Source: Lachnospiraceae bacterium FE2018
Lineage (GTDB): Bacteria > Bacillota > Clostridia > Lachnospirales > Lachnospiraceae
NCBI GenBank assembly: GCA_000702845.1
Contig: JNKK01000026.1
Coordinates: 1-37,266 of the forward strand
DNA: 37,266 nt
Direction of reading: 5' to 3'
Each line of letters opens with the position of its first letter. The stretch's first letter is position 1. The notes below the pieces were generated by a model. The model did no database searches. It had not been told where the DNA came from and saw nothing but the letters and a program-made list of their open reading frames with translations. Shown in pieces: positions 6,644 through 14,742 of the stretch. Both the position numbers and the translations under genes were made by a program.

Positions 6644-7999
6644 TCATCTCACGTCCAGCTCTTTGTATTTTCTGTGATGTCCGACATACTTATAAGCCGG
6701 ACGAATGATTTTTCCGCTGTTAACCATTTCTTCGATCCGGTGTGCGGACCATCCCGAAATACGGGCAATCGCAAAGAGCGGTGTGAACAGTTCTTTCGGG
6801 AAATCCAGCATCGTATAGACAAATCCGCTGTAAAAATCGACATTCGCACACATCGGCTTCAGCATGTTGCGTTTTTCCTGCGTACACTCTTTTCCGATCC
6901 GCTCAACCGTCTCATACAGATGGAATTCTTCTTCCATTCCTTTTTCAATGGAGAGCTGACGCGCGAATTCTTTCAGAATAACCGCTCTCGGATCAGATTT
7001 CGTATAAACAGCGTGTCCGATTCCGTAAATCAGTCCGGAATGGTCAAATGCGCGCTTGTCCAGTATCTTATTCAGATATGCCCGAACCTCTGTTTCACTC
7101 CCCCAGTTTTTAACATGTGACTTGATATCCTTAAACATCTCCTGCACCTTCAGATTCGCACCGCCGTGCCGCGATCCTTTCAGCGAACCGAGCGAAGCTG
7201 CTGTAGCAGAATAAGTATCTGTTCCGGTTGAAGAAACGACATGTGTTGTAAATGTCGAGTTGTTACCGCCGCCGTGCTCAGCGTGCAGAATCAGGGCCAC
7301 GTCAAGAACACGCGCTTCCAGATCTGTATACATGCCGTCCGGATGAAGCATCTGAAGCAGATTTTCCGCGAGTGACAGCTTCGGATCAGGGTTCCTGATA
7401 AACAGGTTCTCACCTTTCAGATAATGCCGGTACGCATGGTAGCTGTAGACAGCCAGCAGCGGCATCTTTGCCACAAGGCTCAGAGACTGTCTGACCAGGT
7501 TCTGTACGTCGATCCGCTCCGGTTCCGGGTCATAAGAATACAGCGAGAGGACACATTTCTGAAGAGAATTCATGATGTTATTGCTCGGAGACCGCATAAT
7601 ATAATCGCGTGTAAAGTCGCCCGGCAGTTCGCGGAAATCCGTAAGAATTTCAATAAACTCCTCCAGTTCGTCCTGCTTCGGCAGACTTCCGAACATCAGC
7701 AGATAGGAAATCTCCTCAAATCCGAAGCGGCGGTTGCGGATGCCGCGCACAAGATCCATCATATTATATCCCTGATAATACAGGCGGCCTTCATCCGGGC
7801 GAAGACTTCCTGAAGCGGTCGTTTTATAACCGACAACGTCCGAGATCTCCGTCAGTCCGGTCAGGACACCGCGTCCGCTCGCATCACGCAGACCGCGTTT
7901 GACATCATATTCCTGGTACAATGCCATATTGATTTTACCGGATTTACGACCCTTTTCTACCAGACTCTCAAGATCTCTGGTTTTGTTTTTCATTTCCAC
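6644..7999 (-). CDS. gltA: Citrate synthase (citrate/2-methylcitrate type)
   Basis: Citrate synthase condenses oxaloacetate with acetyl-CoA; in anaerobes it feeds glutamate synthesis. Visible motifs are EGRLYYQGYNMMDLV near the start of the core, the catalytic-histidine segments HAEHGGGNNSTFTTHVVSS and GSLKGSRHGGAN, and YGIGHAVYTKSDPRA. The open frame begins at ATG 8056, overlapping the stop of the upstream gene (AATAATG), but that ATG has no ribosome binding site. AAAGGAG lies 10 nt before GTG 7999 and 16 nt before ATG 7993. I choose GTG (452 residues); the 19 upstream codons are less likely. Substrate preference (acetyl- or propionyl-CoA) cannot be read from the sequence. Confidence 0.9.
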   Translation of the reverse strand: MEMKNKTRDLESLVEKGRKSGKINMALYQEYDVKRGLRDASGRGVLTGLTEISDVVGYKTTASGSLRPDEGRLYYQGYNMMDLVRGIRNRRFGFEEISYLLMFGSLPKQDELEEFIEILTDFRELPGDFTRDYIMRSPSNNIMNSLQKCVLSLYSYDPEPERIDVQNLVRQSLSLVAKMPLLAVYSYHAYRHYLKGENLFIRNPDPKLSLAENLLQMLHPDGMYTDLEARVLDVALILHAEHGGGNNSTFTTHVVSSTGTDTYSATAASLGSLKGSRHGGANLKVQEMFKDIKSHVKNWGSETEVRAYLNKILDKRAFDHSGLIYGIGHAVYTKSDPRAVILKEFARQLSIEKGMEEEFHLYETVERIGKECTQEKRNMLKPMCANVDFYSGFVYTMLDFPKELFTPLFAIARISGWSAHRIEEMVNSGKIIRPAYKYVGHHRKYKELDVR

Positions 8000-8055
8000 T
8001 GGTTTCGTTCTCCTTTCTACAACTGCTCCGGATGAAACCTTACCTTTTATCTTCA

Positions 8056-9381
8056 TTATTCAACCGCACGCAGATTACCCGGCAGACTGCCGACACAGTT
8101 CTTTACTGCTTCTTCCAGCATGCTCTGATTCTCATACAGATCAGCCGATACTGCATATTCCGGCTGATTCATAATCCGGAACGTCAGATTTCCCTCTGTT
8201 GTGCGCATGATATGTCCGACAAATACAACCCCGTAGACGTGGTACAGTAGTTCCTGATTTTCCGCGTCTTCTTCTTTCTGTACGGGGGGTTCTTCCGCTT
8301 CCGCATCTTCCTGCTCTGTCTTTTTCACTTCTTCCGCAGCATTTATTTCTTCTTCATTTTCCTGCTTCTTTTTCTCTGCTGTAGGCACCGGCTCTTTTGC
8401 TTCCGCAATATCACATTCATAATACACTGCCATAAGATCCGGTGTCTCCTGACTGATCACATCTGTGCAGCCGAGCGTTCCGTCATCTGCATAAAATGAA
8501 GTATTATCCATGAGCTGTACATGCGAGACCTGAAGTCCGGCATCTTCCGGCTTAAACTGTGCTTCCTCTTCCAGTTCCGGAATAACCGTTCTGTCTGAAA
8601 AGGCGCCGTCCGTCTGCAGTGCTTTTTCGCACTGGCTCCGGATTCGTTTCTGATCCTTTTCTGTCAGTTCCTCCGGTTTCATGATAAATGCGTCTGTCTG
8701 ATCGACTTTTATCTGTCTGCTGGTTTCCAGTGCTCTGGTCCCCTCCGGAAGTTCACTCTCATCAGGATCCATCGTCACAGTTACAAGATCCCCTGCCTTC
8801 AGATGATCTGCCGGTGATACTGTACAGACAACATAAGCATCGTCTGATTCGAAAAAGATCCTCTCATCTGTGGTCAGATAAGGTGAAATACCCGTAAAAT
8901 CAAGCTGCAGATCTGCGAAGAGGTCAAGATTCCGGATCTCTTCAAGATTTTCAACTTTGATTTCTTCTGTATCGCCGGTAAAAGCAATCCCGTAATGCGC
9001 AAGCGCTTCATTATCATAAGAAAAACGGACCGTTACAACATCCCCGTTGGACAGTGCTTTTGTATCGGAAACCGTCATTTCAAACAGCGTATCAATAAAT
9101 GAACCACTCTGTCCGGACTTAATCGCCTCCGTCAGTGATTTATAAGCATCATGATCTTTCTTTTTCAGCTGCGGCAGAATATCTTCTGCGAGTCCGTTTT
9201 TATCTACAGATACATTCATGACAGCTTCTCCGTCATAGCCGGAAATGCTGTGCTCGAGATAAGCGCGCAGGTCATAGATGACCGGTTTGCTCTGCCGCAC
9301 AAATAATACAACCAGAACTACGATACCGGCTGTCACGGCAATTCCCGCCAGTATACGCAGAAACTTGACAAATCCCTTCAT
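8056..9381 (-). CDS. Membrane-anchored protein of unknown function
   Basis: I do not recognise this 441-residue protein. It begins MKGFVKFLRILAG, a basic end followed by one hydrophobic helix (about residues 9-28), then a long polar region. This looks like an N-in, C-out anchored protein. The segment at about residues 55-255 has alternating strand-like stretches (VVTVRFSYDNEAL, DLVTVTMDPDESELP), suggesting beta-rich domains. A highly charged Glu/Lys linker at about 345-385 separates a final small domain. No catalytic motif is visible. AAGGGG precedes the ATG. Its stop overlaps the longest citrate synthase frame, so the two are one transcript, but a functional link is not obvious. Confidence 0.8.
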   Translation of the reverse strand: MKGFVKFLRILAGIAVTAGIVVLVVLFVRQSKPVIYDLRAYLEHSISGYDGEAVMNVSVDKNGLAEDILPQLKKKDHDAYKSLTEAIKSGQSGSFIDTLFEMTVSDTKALSNGDVVTVRFSYDNEALAHYGIAFTGDTEEIKVENLEEIRNLDLFADLQLDFTGISPYLTTDERIFFESDDAYVVCTVSPADHLKAGDLVTVTMDPDESELPEGTRALETSRQIKVDQTDAFIMKPEELTEKDQKRIRSQCEKALQTDGAFSDRTVIPELEEEAQFKPEDAGLQVSHVQLMDNTSFYADDGTLGCTDVISQETPDLMAVYYECDIAEAKEPVPTAEKKKQENEEEINAAEEVKKTEQEDAEAEEPPVQKEEDAENQELLYHVYGVVFVGHIMRTTEGNLTFRIMNQPEYAVSADLYENQSMLEEAVKNCVGSLPGNLRAVE

Positions 9382-9408
9382 AAATGATTCCCCTTTTATC
9401 CCGGGACT

Positions 9409-9418
9409 GTGTTAACAC
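9409..9418. promoter_or_regulatory. Perfect palindrome in the leader of the membrane-protein gene
   Basis: GTGTTAACAC is a perfect 10-bp palindrome, about 40 bp downstream of the predicted transcription start and 28 bp before the ATG. Position and symmetry fit a repressor operator; no regulator can be named. Confidence 0.4.
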
Positions 9419-9463
9419 ATTACCCGAATCAAAGAATGCACTTCCCCTTACTTGCAAAAGATA

Positions 9464-9492
9464 ATAATACAGGATTTTCATTTTAATTACAA
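9464..9492 (-). promoter_or_regulatory. Promoter for the membrane-protein/citrate synthase pair
   Basis: TTGTAA (9487-9492) and TATTAT (9464-9469) with a 17-nt spacer on the minus strand. It lies about 83 bp upstream of the ATG at 9381, beyond the tRNA terminator, so the pair has its own promoter. Confidence 0.65.
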
Positions 9493-9581
9493 GATAAGAT
9501 GTAAAAGTGAGAGAAAGGCACGGCTTTGATACTTGCAAACAAGCTGTGTTTTTGATACTGTTAGACATGTATATTAAAAGA

Positions 9582-9614
9582 GCCGAAAAACCATGATGTC
9601 ACGGTGTTTTCGGC
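9582..9614 (-). terminator. Terminator of tRNA-Thr
   Basis: On the minus strand GCCGAAAA and TTTTCGGC form the outer stem, ACC/GGT the inner stem with one bulge, and TCTTTT follows. It starts 9 nt after the tRNA 3' end; the T-run directly after the tRNA (9617-9623) may add to processing. Confidence 0.8.
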
Positions 9615-9622
9615 ATAAAAAA

Positions 9623-9695
9623 AGCCGGAAATCAGACTCGAACTGACGACCCCTTCATTACGAGTGAAGTGCTCTACCGACTGAGCTATTCCGGC
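9623..9695 (-). tRNA. tRNA-Thr, anticodon CGT
   Basis: The minus strand folds into a complete 73-nt cloverleaf. The acceptor GCCGGAA pairs with TTCCGGC, and the D arm contains AGCTCAGTCGGTAGAGC. The anticodon arm is CTTCA-CTCGTAA-TGAAG, and the T arm contains GTTCGAGTC. Anticodon CGT (9660-9662) reads ACG threonine codons. CCA is not encoded. It is a single gene with its own promoter and terminator. Confidence 0.97.
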
Positions 9696-9716
9696 CTGTG
9701 CTGACGCACAAACCAT

Positions 9717-9744
9717 ATTATACATGATTCAGGAAAAAATTCAA
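9717..9744 (-). promoter_or_regulatory. tRNA-Thr promoter, divergent from the gshA-like gene
   Basis: TTGAAT (9739-9744) and a perfect TATAAT (9717-9722) are separated by 16 nt on the minus strand, about 20 bp upstream of the tRNA. The gshA-like ATG at 9765 is only 21 bp from the -35 box, so the plus-strand promoter must overlap this one or the tRNA gene. Confidence 0.8.
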
Positions 9745-9764
9745 CCAGATTTTTTGAGGATGCA

Positions 9765-11051
9765 ATGAATAAAGATATTGAAGCACGTAATATTGCAATG
9801 CTCACTGATCATTTTCTCAACGGCTGCAAGCAGAACTTCGTCCAGAAGCTCGGTCTTGAAGTGGAACATTTTCTTATAAAAAAGGATACCGGTGCCTCTG
9901 TCACCTATTATGAACCGCATGGTGTTGAATGGATTCTGCGGCAGCTGCAGTCTCATTTCCCCTCACTCGAAGAACATAACGGTCATCTGATCGGTTTTTA
10001 TAACAGGGACTACTCGATCTCGCTGGAACCGGCTGCGCAGATTGAAATCAGTATCGCACCACGCGATAATCTGGCATCCATCCGTCAGATCTATCTCTCG
10101 TTCCGTGAACTGATGCGCCCTCTGCTTGAACAGGAAAATTACGAGCTCGTTACCGTCGGATATCAGCCGTCCAGTCTCGTAAATGATCTCCCGCTCATTC
10201 CAAAAGAGCGTTATTCTTTTATGGATCGTTATTTTCAGACTGTCGATACCCGCGGCAGAAATATGATGCGCGGAACAGCCTCTGCCCAGATCTCAGTGGA
10301 TTATACCAGTGAACAGGATTTTGTACAGAAAATGCGCTGTGCTTATCTTCTGATGCCGGCGATAAAACTTCTGACTGATAATACGGCTGTGTTTGAAAAC
10401 AAACCCTGGAACGGCTGGCTTTGCCGCACAGCAATCTGGAATCATGTAGACAAGGCACGCTGCGGAATTGTACCCGGTCTGTTTGATCCGGATTTCGGCT
10501 TCCGGAAATACGCATCCTACATCTGGAGACTCCCGCTGATTTTTCTCCCGCACACAGACGGAGGACCTTACGGTACCGCATCCGGAAAGCCGATGACAAG
10601 CGGCAATGCCGGCGCACCTGTGTATACCGGCTTTTCTCCTGTCTCAGAACTTTGGCAGGATCGCATGTTTACACCGGATGACATCGATCACGTTTTATCG
10701 ATGGCGTTTCCTGATGTCCGGCTGAAAAACTACATTGAGATCCGCGGTGCTGACAGCATGCCTCTTCCCTATCTGATGGCTTATCTGGCTCTGATCAAAG
10801 GAATCTTCTTCCACAGCAGTACTGTCAATGCAATTACGGATCAGTTTGAAACCATCCGCGCGGAAGATATCCGGAATTCAGAATTGAGTCTGATGAAAAA
10901 CGGGTATAACGGAATGATTTACGGAATTCCCGCACAGGAATTCATTCACAAAGTCCTTCTCCTGGCAGAATCCGGCCTCGATTCAGCAGATCAGGAACTG
11001 CTCGCACCGATGCAGGAACTCTGCGAAAACAGGCGCACCTTACACGATTAA
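9765..11051 (+). CDS. gshA: Glutamate-cysteine ligase, GCS2 family (GshA-like)
   Basis: GCS2-type ligases join glutamate to an amino group using ATP, classically giving gamma-glutamylcysteine. Family features are LGLEVEHFLI near residue 30 (a metal/ATP-binding Glu), SLEPAAQIEISIAPRDNL near 85-105, and the basic/aromatic NKPWNGWLCRTAIWNHVD. Late in the protein are NYIEIRGADSMP and a helical end. The length of 428 is normal for the plant/proteobacterial branch. The start ATG has GAGGA about 4 nt upstream. It is followed 11 nt later by an ATP-grasp-like gene, so the pair probably makes a gamma-glutamyl thiol or peptide. The acceptor substrate (cysteine or another amine) is not provable from sequence. 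Confidence 0.85.
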   Translation: MNKDIEARNIAMLTDHFLNGCKQNFVQKLGLEVEHFLIKKDTGASVTYYEPHGVEWILRQLQSHFPSLEEHNGHLIGFYNRDYSISLEPAAQIEISIAPRDNLASIRQIYLSFRELMRPLLEQENYELVTVGYQPSSLVNDLPLIPKERYSFMDRYFQTVDTRGRNMMRGTASAQISVDYTSEQDFVQKMRCAYLLMPAIKLLTDNTAVFENKPWNGWLCRTAIWNHVDKARCGIVPGLFDPDFGFRKYASYIWRLPLIFLPHTDGGPYGTASGKPMTSGNAGAPVYTGFSPVSELWQDRMFTPDDIDHVLSMAFPDVRLKNYIEIRGADSMPLPYLMAYLALIKGIFFHSSTVNAITDQFETIRAEDIRNSELSLMKNGYNGMIYGIPAQEFIHKVLLLAESGLDSADQELLAPMQELCENRRTLHD

Positions 11052-11062
11052 AAGGCACTGAT

Positions 11063-12385
11063 ATGAAAACAATTTATAATGAATACATCCGGGAAATTGA
11101 AGCGAACCGAGAGGAAAATGCCGCAGCCGCACAGAAAATCCGCGCTTATCTGAATGACCACGGAATTGTGTACCACGGCAACATTGTGCGCACACTCGGT
11201 ATTCCGAATATTTATACCGAAGAAGAGATTGCTCTCTTCCGAAAAATCACAGAAACCACCTATGGCATCTTTGAAAAAATCATCGCCGCCTACCTGAATG
11301 ACCCGGCATACCGCCGGCTGTTTCCGTTCAGTCAGGAACTGGAAGAACTGATTTTAACGCCGCGTGGTTATGACAGCATGCTTCCTGTCTGCAGAATGGA
11401 TATCTTTTATGATGACGAAACAAAAGACTTCAAATTCTGTGAGATTAATACAGACGGCACCAGCGCTATGAATGAAGACCGTGTAATGAATGAAGCACTG
11501 GCGCTTCTGAATCCCGCCCATAAAAAAATGATGGAAAAATATACTTTTTCCACATTTGAGCTGATGGATTCCTGGGTAAATACGTTTCTTGAGATTTACA
11601 GCACGTACGACAGACGTGTCCCGCACCCGCACATCGCGATCTGCGATTATCTGGACGGTGTTGAAATCGAAGAATTCTATGAATTTGCCCGGAGATTTGA
11701 AAAGGCAGGCCTGACCTGCGAAGTCTGCGAAATCACTGAACTGACTTATAAAGATCACGCCCTGTACGCACCTTCCGGAAAACAGATTCATGCCATTTAC
11801 CGTCGTATTGTCACAACAGATGTCATGGAGAACTATTCGGATCTTAAGCCGTTTCTGGATGCGGTCCGCAGCCGCGATGTCTGTATCATCGGCGCTTTCT
11901 GCACCCAGATCGTGCATAATAAATGGCTGTTTAAAATGCTCCACGAAGCACCGACACGCGCACTTCTTTCCGCGGAGGAATGTGCATTTATTGATGCTCA
12001 CATCCCGTTTACCGGCATTCTGGATCATAATACCTGCGACATGGACGCACTTCGTTCCGGGAAAGACCGGTGGATCATCAAGCCGATGGACAGCTATGCT
12101 TCGCACGGTGTTTACGCCGGAAAAGACTGCACGGATGCGGAATGGGCATCCCATCTGTCAGAATATGACGGAAAAGAATATATCTTTCAGGAATTCTGTG
12201 CTCCTTATCGCAGCACAAACATTGACTTCATAGAAAAGAACCCCGCCTTTACGTCATACGCAAACATGGCAGGGCTCTATGTGTACAATGGTAAATTTGC
12301 CGGAATATATTCCCGGCGTTCCGGCGGAAATATCATTTCCAGCCAGTACAATGAAATGGATAATGCGACTGTCGTTCTGCATTAA
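11063..12385 (+). CDS. Glutathionylspermidine synthase/ATP-grasp-like ligase
   Basis: This 440-residue protein looks like a pre-ATP-grasp plus ATP-grasp ligase, with weak similarity to the glutathionylspermidine synthase family. Visible landmarks are DIFYDDETKDFKFCEINTDG followed by TSAMNEDR (about residues 113-140), RRIVTTDVMENY in the middle, DRWIIKPMDSYASHGVYAG (ATP-grasp lysine/Gly loop, about 332-350), and the acidic YIFQEFCAPYRSTNIDF metal-binding region. No amidase domain is attached. The ribosome binding site is weak (AAGGCAC), consistent with coupling to the gshA-like gene 11 nt upstream. It would perform the second ligation after GshA. Classical glutathione synthase (gshB) is a different fold arrangement, so the product may not be glutathione. 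Confidence 0.72.
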   Translation: MKTIYNEYIREIEANREENAAAAQKIRAYLNDHGIVYHGNIVRTLGIPNIYTEEEIALFRKITETTYGIFEKIIAAYLNDPAYRRLFPFSQELEELILTPRGYDSMLPVCRMDIFYDDETKDFKFCEINTDGTSAMNEDRVMNEALALLNPAHKKMMEKYTFSTFELMDSWVNTFLEIYSTYDRRVPHPHIAICDYLDGVEIEEFYEFARRFEKAGLTCEVCEITELTYKDHALYAPSGKQIHAIYRRIVTTDVMENYSDLKPFLDAVRSRDVCIIGAFCTQIVHNKWLFKMLHEAPTRALLSAEECAFIDAHIPFTGILDHNTCDMDALRSGKDRWIIKPMDSYASHGVYAGKDCTDAEWASHLSEYDGKEYIFQEFCAPYRSTNIDFIEKNPAFTSYANMAGLYVYNGKFAGIYSRRSGGNIISSQYNEMDNATVVLH

Positions 12386-12409
12386 ACAGGTTTTATTAAA
12401 ACATTTTCT

Positions 12410-14656
12410 TCAATGGCGGGTTCCCTTTCCGCCGCGTTTCGATAAACGAAGCCTTGAGAGCGAGATCTGTCCGTCTTTGTAAGGAATCACGCATTCTTTT
12501 CCCTTTTTCAGCAGCATCACAGCCTCTGCGCGGTCGTCATCTGCGAGTTTAATTCCGTGGGTGCCGACCGCGTTCTTTTTCATCTCTGAGACTTCTGCAA
12601 GCGGGAATTTCAGGAAATATCCGTTTGCGGTCTGAATTACAACCGTGTCATACCCGTCTGTCTCCGCAACAGTGACCAGTCGTACCGAATCGTCGCCGAG
12701 TTTTGTCGCCAGCGCGGTCCGGCGGGAAGTGTCGAATGATTCGCCGTCTACCACTTTCACCATACCGGTATCTGTCGCAAATAACAGCTTTCTGGTCTTC
12801 ATTGCCTCGACAGAGCAGACATACAGAATCACTTCACTGCTCGCCGTGTAATTGCTGATGTTATCGACCGGCGTGCCTTTGTCCCTGAATTTTCCATATG
12901 GAATGTCGCGCACGCGAATCATATGAACATTTCCTGTGTCTGTAAACACAGCAATCCGGTCGCTGGTCATGCAGCGAATGATATATTTATTCTCACGGTC
13001 TGCCGCCTCCTGGTTGCGTTCATAAACCGAAGGATCAACACTGTGTGTGTAACCGAAACGATCCATCAGTATGACAACCGGAAGAACCTCTTCTTCAGGT
13101 TCTTCGTAAACAGCTGCTTCCACCTCTTCAATCTGTGTCCTGCGCGGCTTCGCGTAACGTTTCTTAATCGCGTCAAGATCATCCAGAATCACATTTGCCA
13201 TCGCATCGTAATCGTTCAGGATTTCTTCATAGCGCGCGATTTTTTTAATGGTCTCCTGATTTTCTTTAAAGAGCGCGTTAATCTCCAGACCGATCAGTTT
13301 CGCAAGACGCATATCAAGAATCGCTGTTGCCTGCCGGTCTGTAAACCGCAGTTCCCGCGCCTGTTTCTCACTGGCTTTTCGCTTAAACTTAATCCCGTCG
13401 GTCACGCCCATCGTCAGACATGCTTTAACCATTTTCTGATCCTTTGATCCGCGCAGGATCTCGATGATTAAATCAATGACGTCAACTGCTTTGATCAGAC
13501 CTTCCTGGATTTCCCGCTTCTCCAGTTCTTTTGTCAGAAGTGTCTGATATTTACGTGTAGTGATTTCAAACTGGAAATCCACATGAGACTCGAGCACCTG
13601 TTTCAGGGACAATGTCTCTGGACGGCCGTTTGCAACCGCCAGCATGTTGACACCGAAAGTATCCTCGAGACGCGTTTTCTTATAAATCAGCTGTTTGATC
13701 CGCTCCGTGTCGGTACCCTTTTTCAGTTCGATGACAATCCGGATGCCCTCTTTCGACGACTGATTCGAAATATCCGCGATCTCAGGTGCAAGCCGGTTTT
13801 CCACCAGCGAAGCAATATCATTGAGAAACTTGCCGATATTGGCACCGATCATCGGGTACGGAATCTCCGTGATGACAAGCTGGATTCTCCCGCCCCTGAT
13901 TTTTTCCGTCTCAACTTTGCCGCGCAGCCGGATTTTTCCGGTACCGGTTTCGTAAATTTCCTGCAGTTCACTCTGGTTGATCACGATACCGCCGGTCGGA
14001 AAATCCGGACCTTTGATATACTTCATCAACTGCTTTACCGTAATGCCGTTATTCCTGATATAGGCTTTTTCGGCATCGATCACTTCTGCCAGATTGTGCG
14101 GCGGAATATTCGTAGCCATACCCACGGCAATTCCGTCCGCTCCGTTGACCAGAAGATTCGGAATCCGGACCGGCAGAACGACCGGCTCCTTTTCCGTCTC
14201 ATCAAAGTTAGGCATCAGATCAACGATATCCTTATCCAGATCTCCGAGGAATACTTCCTGTGTGATCTGCTGCAGGCGCGCCTCTGTATAACGCATGGCA
14301 GCAGCGCCGTCTCCCTCGATCGAGCCGAAATTCCCGTGTCCGTCAATGAGAGGAAGCCCTTTTTTGAAATCCTGTGCCATCACGACCAGCGCATCGTAAA
14401 TGGAACTGTCCCCGTGCGGATGGTATTTACCCATTGTATCTCCGACAATACGGGCAGATTTACGGTAAGGACGGTCATAATACGTTCCCAGTTCCATCAT
14501 GTCATACAGCGTGCGGCGCTGAACCGGCTTCAGTCCGTCACGGACATCCGGAAGAGCGCGCGCGATAATAACACTCATGGCATAGTCAATATATGATTTC
14601 TGCATGATCTCCGAATACTCGGTCCGGATGATCTGCTCTTCGGTTTTCTGCGACAT
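12410..14656 (-). CDS. Type IIA DNA topoisomerase subunit A (GyrA/ParC)
   Basis: The breakage-reunion subunit, 748 residues. The core has ARALPDVRDGLKPVQRR and the quinolone-region helix GKYHPHGDSSIYDAL, with Ser84 and Asp88 at the positions where resistance mutations arise, here wild type. The catalytic tyrosine is Tyr123 in MRYTEARL. A coiled-coil tower follows, then a beta-pinwheel C-terminal domain from about 520. The GyrA-box-like SKRGGKG is not at the start of the pinwheel, as in gyrase, but at the extreme C-terminus (residues 739-745 of 748). Gyrase or topoisomerase IV activity is therefore uncertain; many Clostridia have a second pair beside gyrBA. AAGAGG precedes the ATG. Confidence 0.93.
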   Translation of the reverse strand: MSQKTEEQIIRTEYSEIMQKSYIDYAMSVIIARALPDVRDGLKPVQRRTLYDMMELGTYYDRPYRKSARIVGDTMGKYHPHGDSSIYDALVVMAQDFKKGLPLIDGHGNFGSIEGDGAAAMRYTEARLQQITQEVFLGDLDKDIVDLMPNFDETEKEPVVLPVRIPNLLVNGADGIAVGMATNIPPHNLAEVIDAEKAYIRNNGITVKQLMKYIKGPDFPTGGIVINQSELQEIYETGTGKIRLRGKVETEKIRGGRIQLVITEIPYPMIGANIGKFLNDIASLVENRLAPEIADISNQSSKEGIRIVIELKKGTDTERIKQLIYKKTRLEDTFGVNMLAVANGRPETLSLKQVLESHVDFQFEITTRKYQTLLTKELEKREIQEGLIKAVDVIDLIIEILRGSKDQKMVKACLTMGVTDGIKFKRKASEKQARELRFTDRQATAILDMRLAKLIGLEINALFKENQETIKKIARYEEILNDYDAMANVILDDLDAIKKRYAKPRRTQIEEVEAAVYEEPEEEVLPVVILMDRFGYTHSVDPSVYERNQEAADRENKYIIRCMTSDRIAVFTDTGNVHMIRVRDIPYGKFRDKGTPVDNISNYTASSEVILYVCSVEAMKTRKLLFATDTGMVKVVDGESFDTSRRTALATKLGDDSVRLVTVAETDGYDTVVIQTANGYFLKFPLAEVSEMKKNAVGTHGIKLADDDRAEAVMLLKKGKECVIPYKDGQISLSRLRLSKRGGKGTRH

Positions 14657-14742
14657 AGTTTTCCTCTTAATCTGTCAGATTTTTCTGAAATGGGACTTCC
14701 CGTCTGCTGTCACGCTGTGCCTGTCGGGATAAATATCTTTTA

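Noticed and set aside
11354-12154. Minus-strand open frame of 266 codons
   Set aside because: It is opposite the ATP-grasp-like gene, has no recognisable domain, and shows no start signal.
13583-14596. Long plus-strand open frame of 337 codons
   Set aside because: It is antisense to the topoisomerase A gene, which has complete and convincing motifs.
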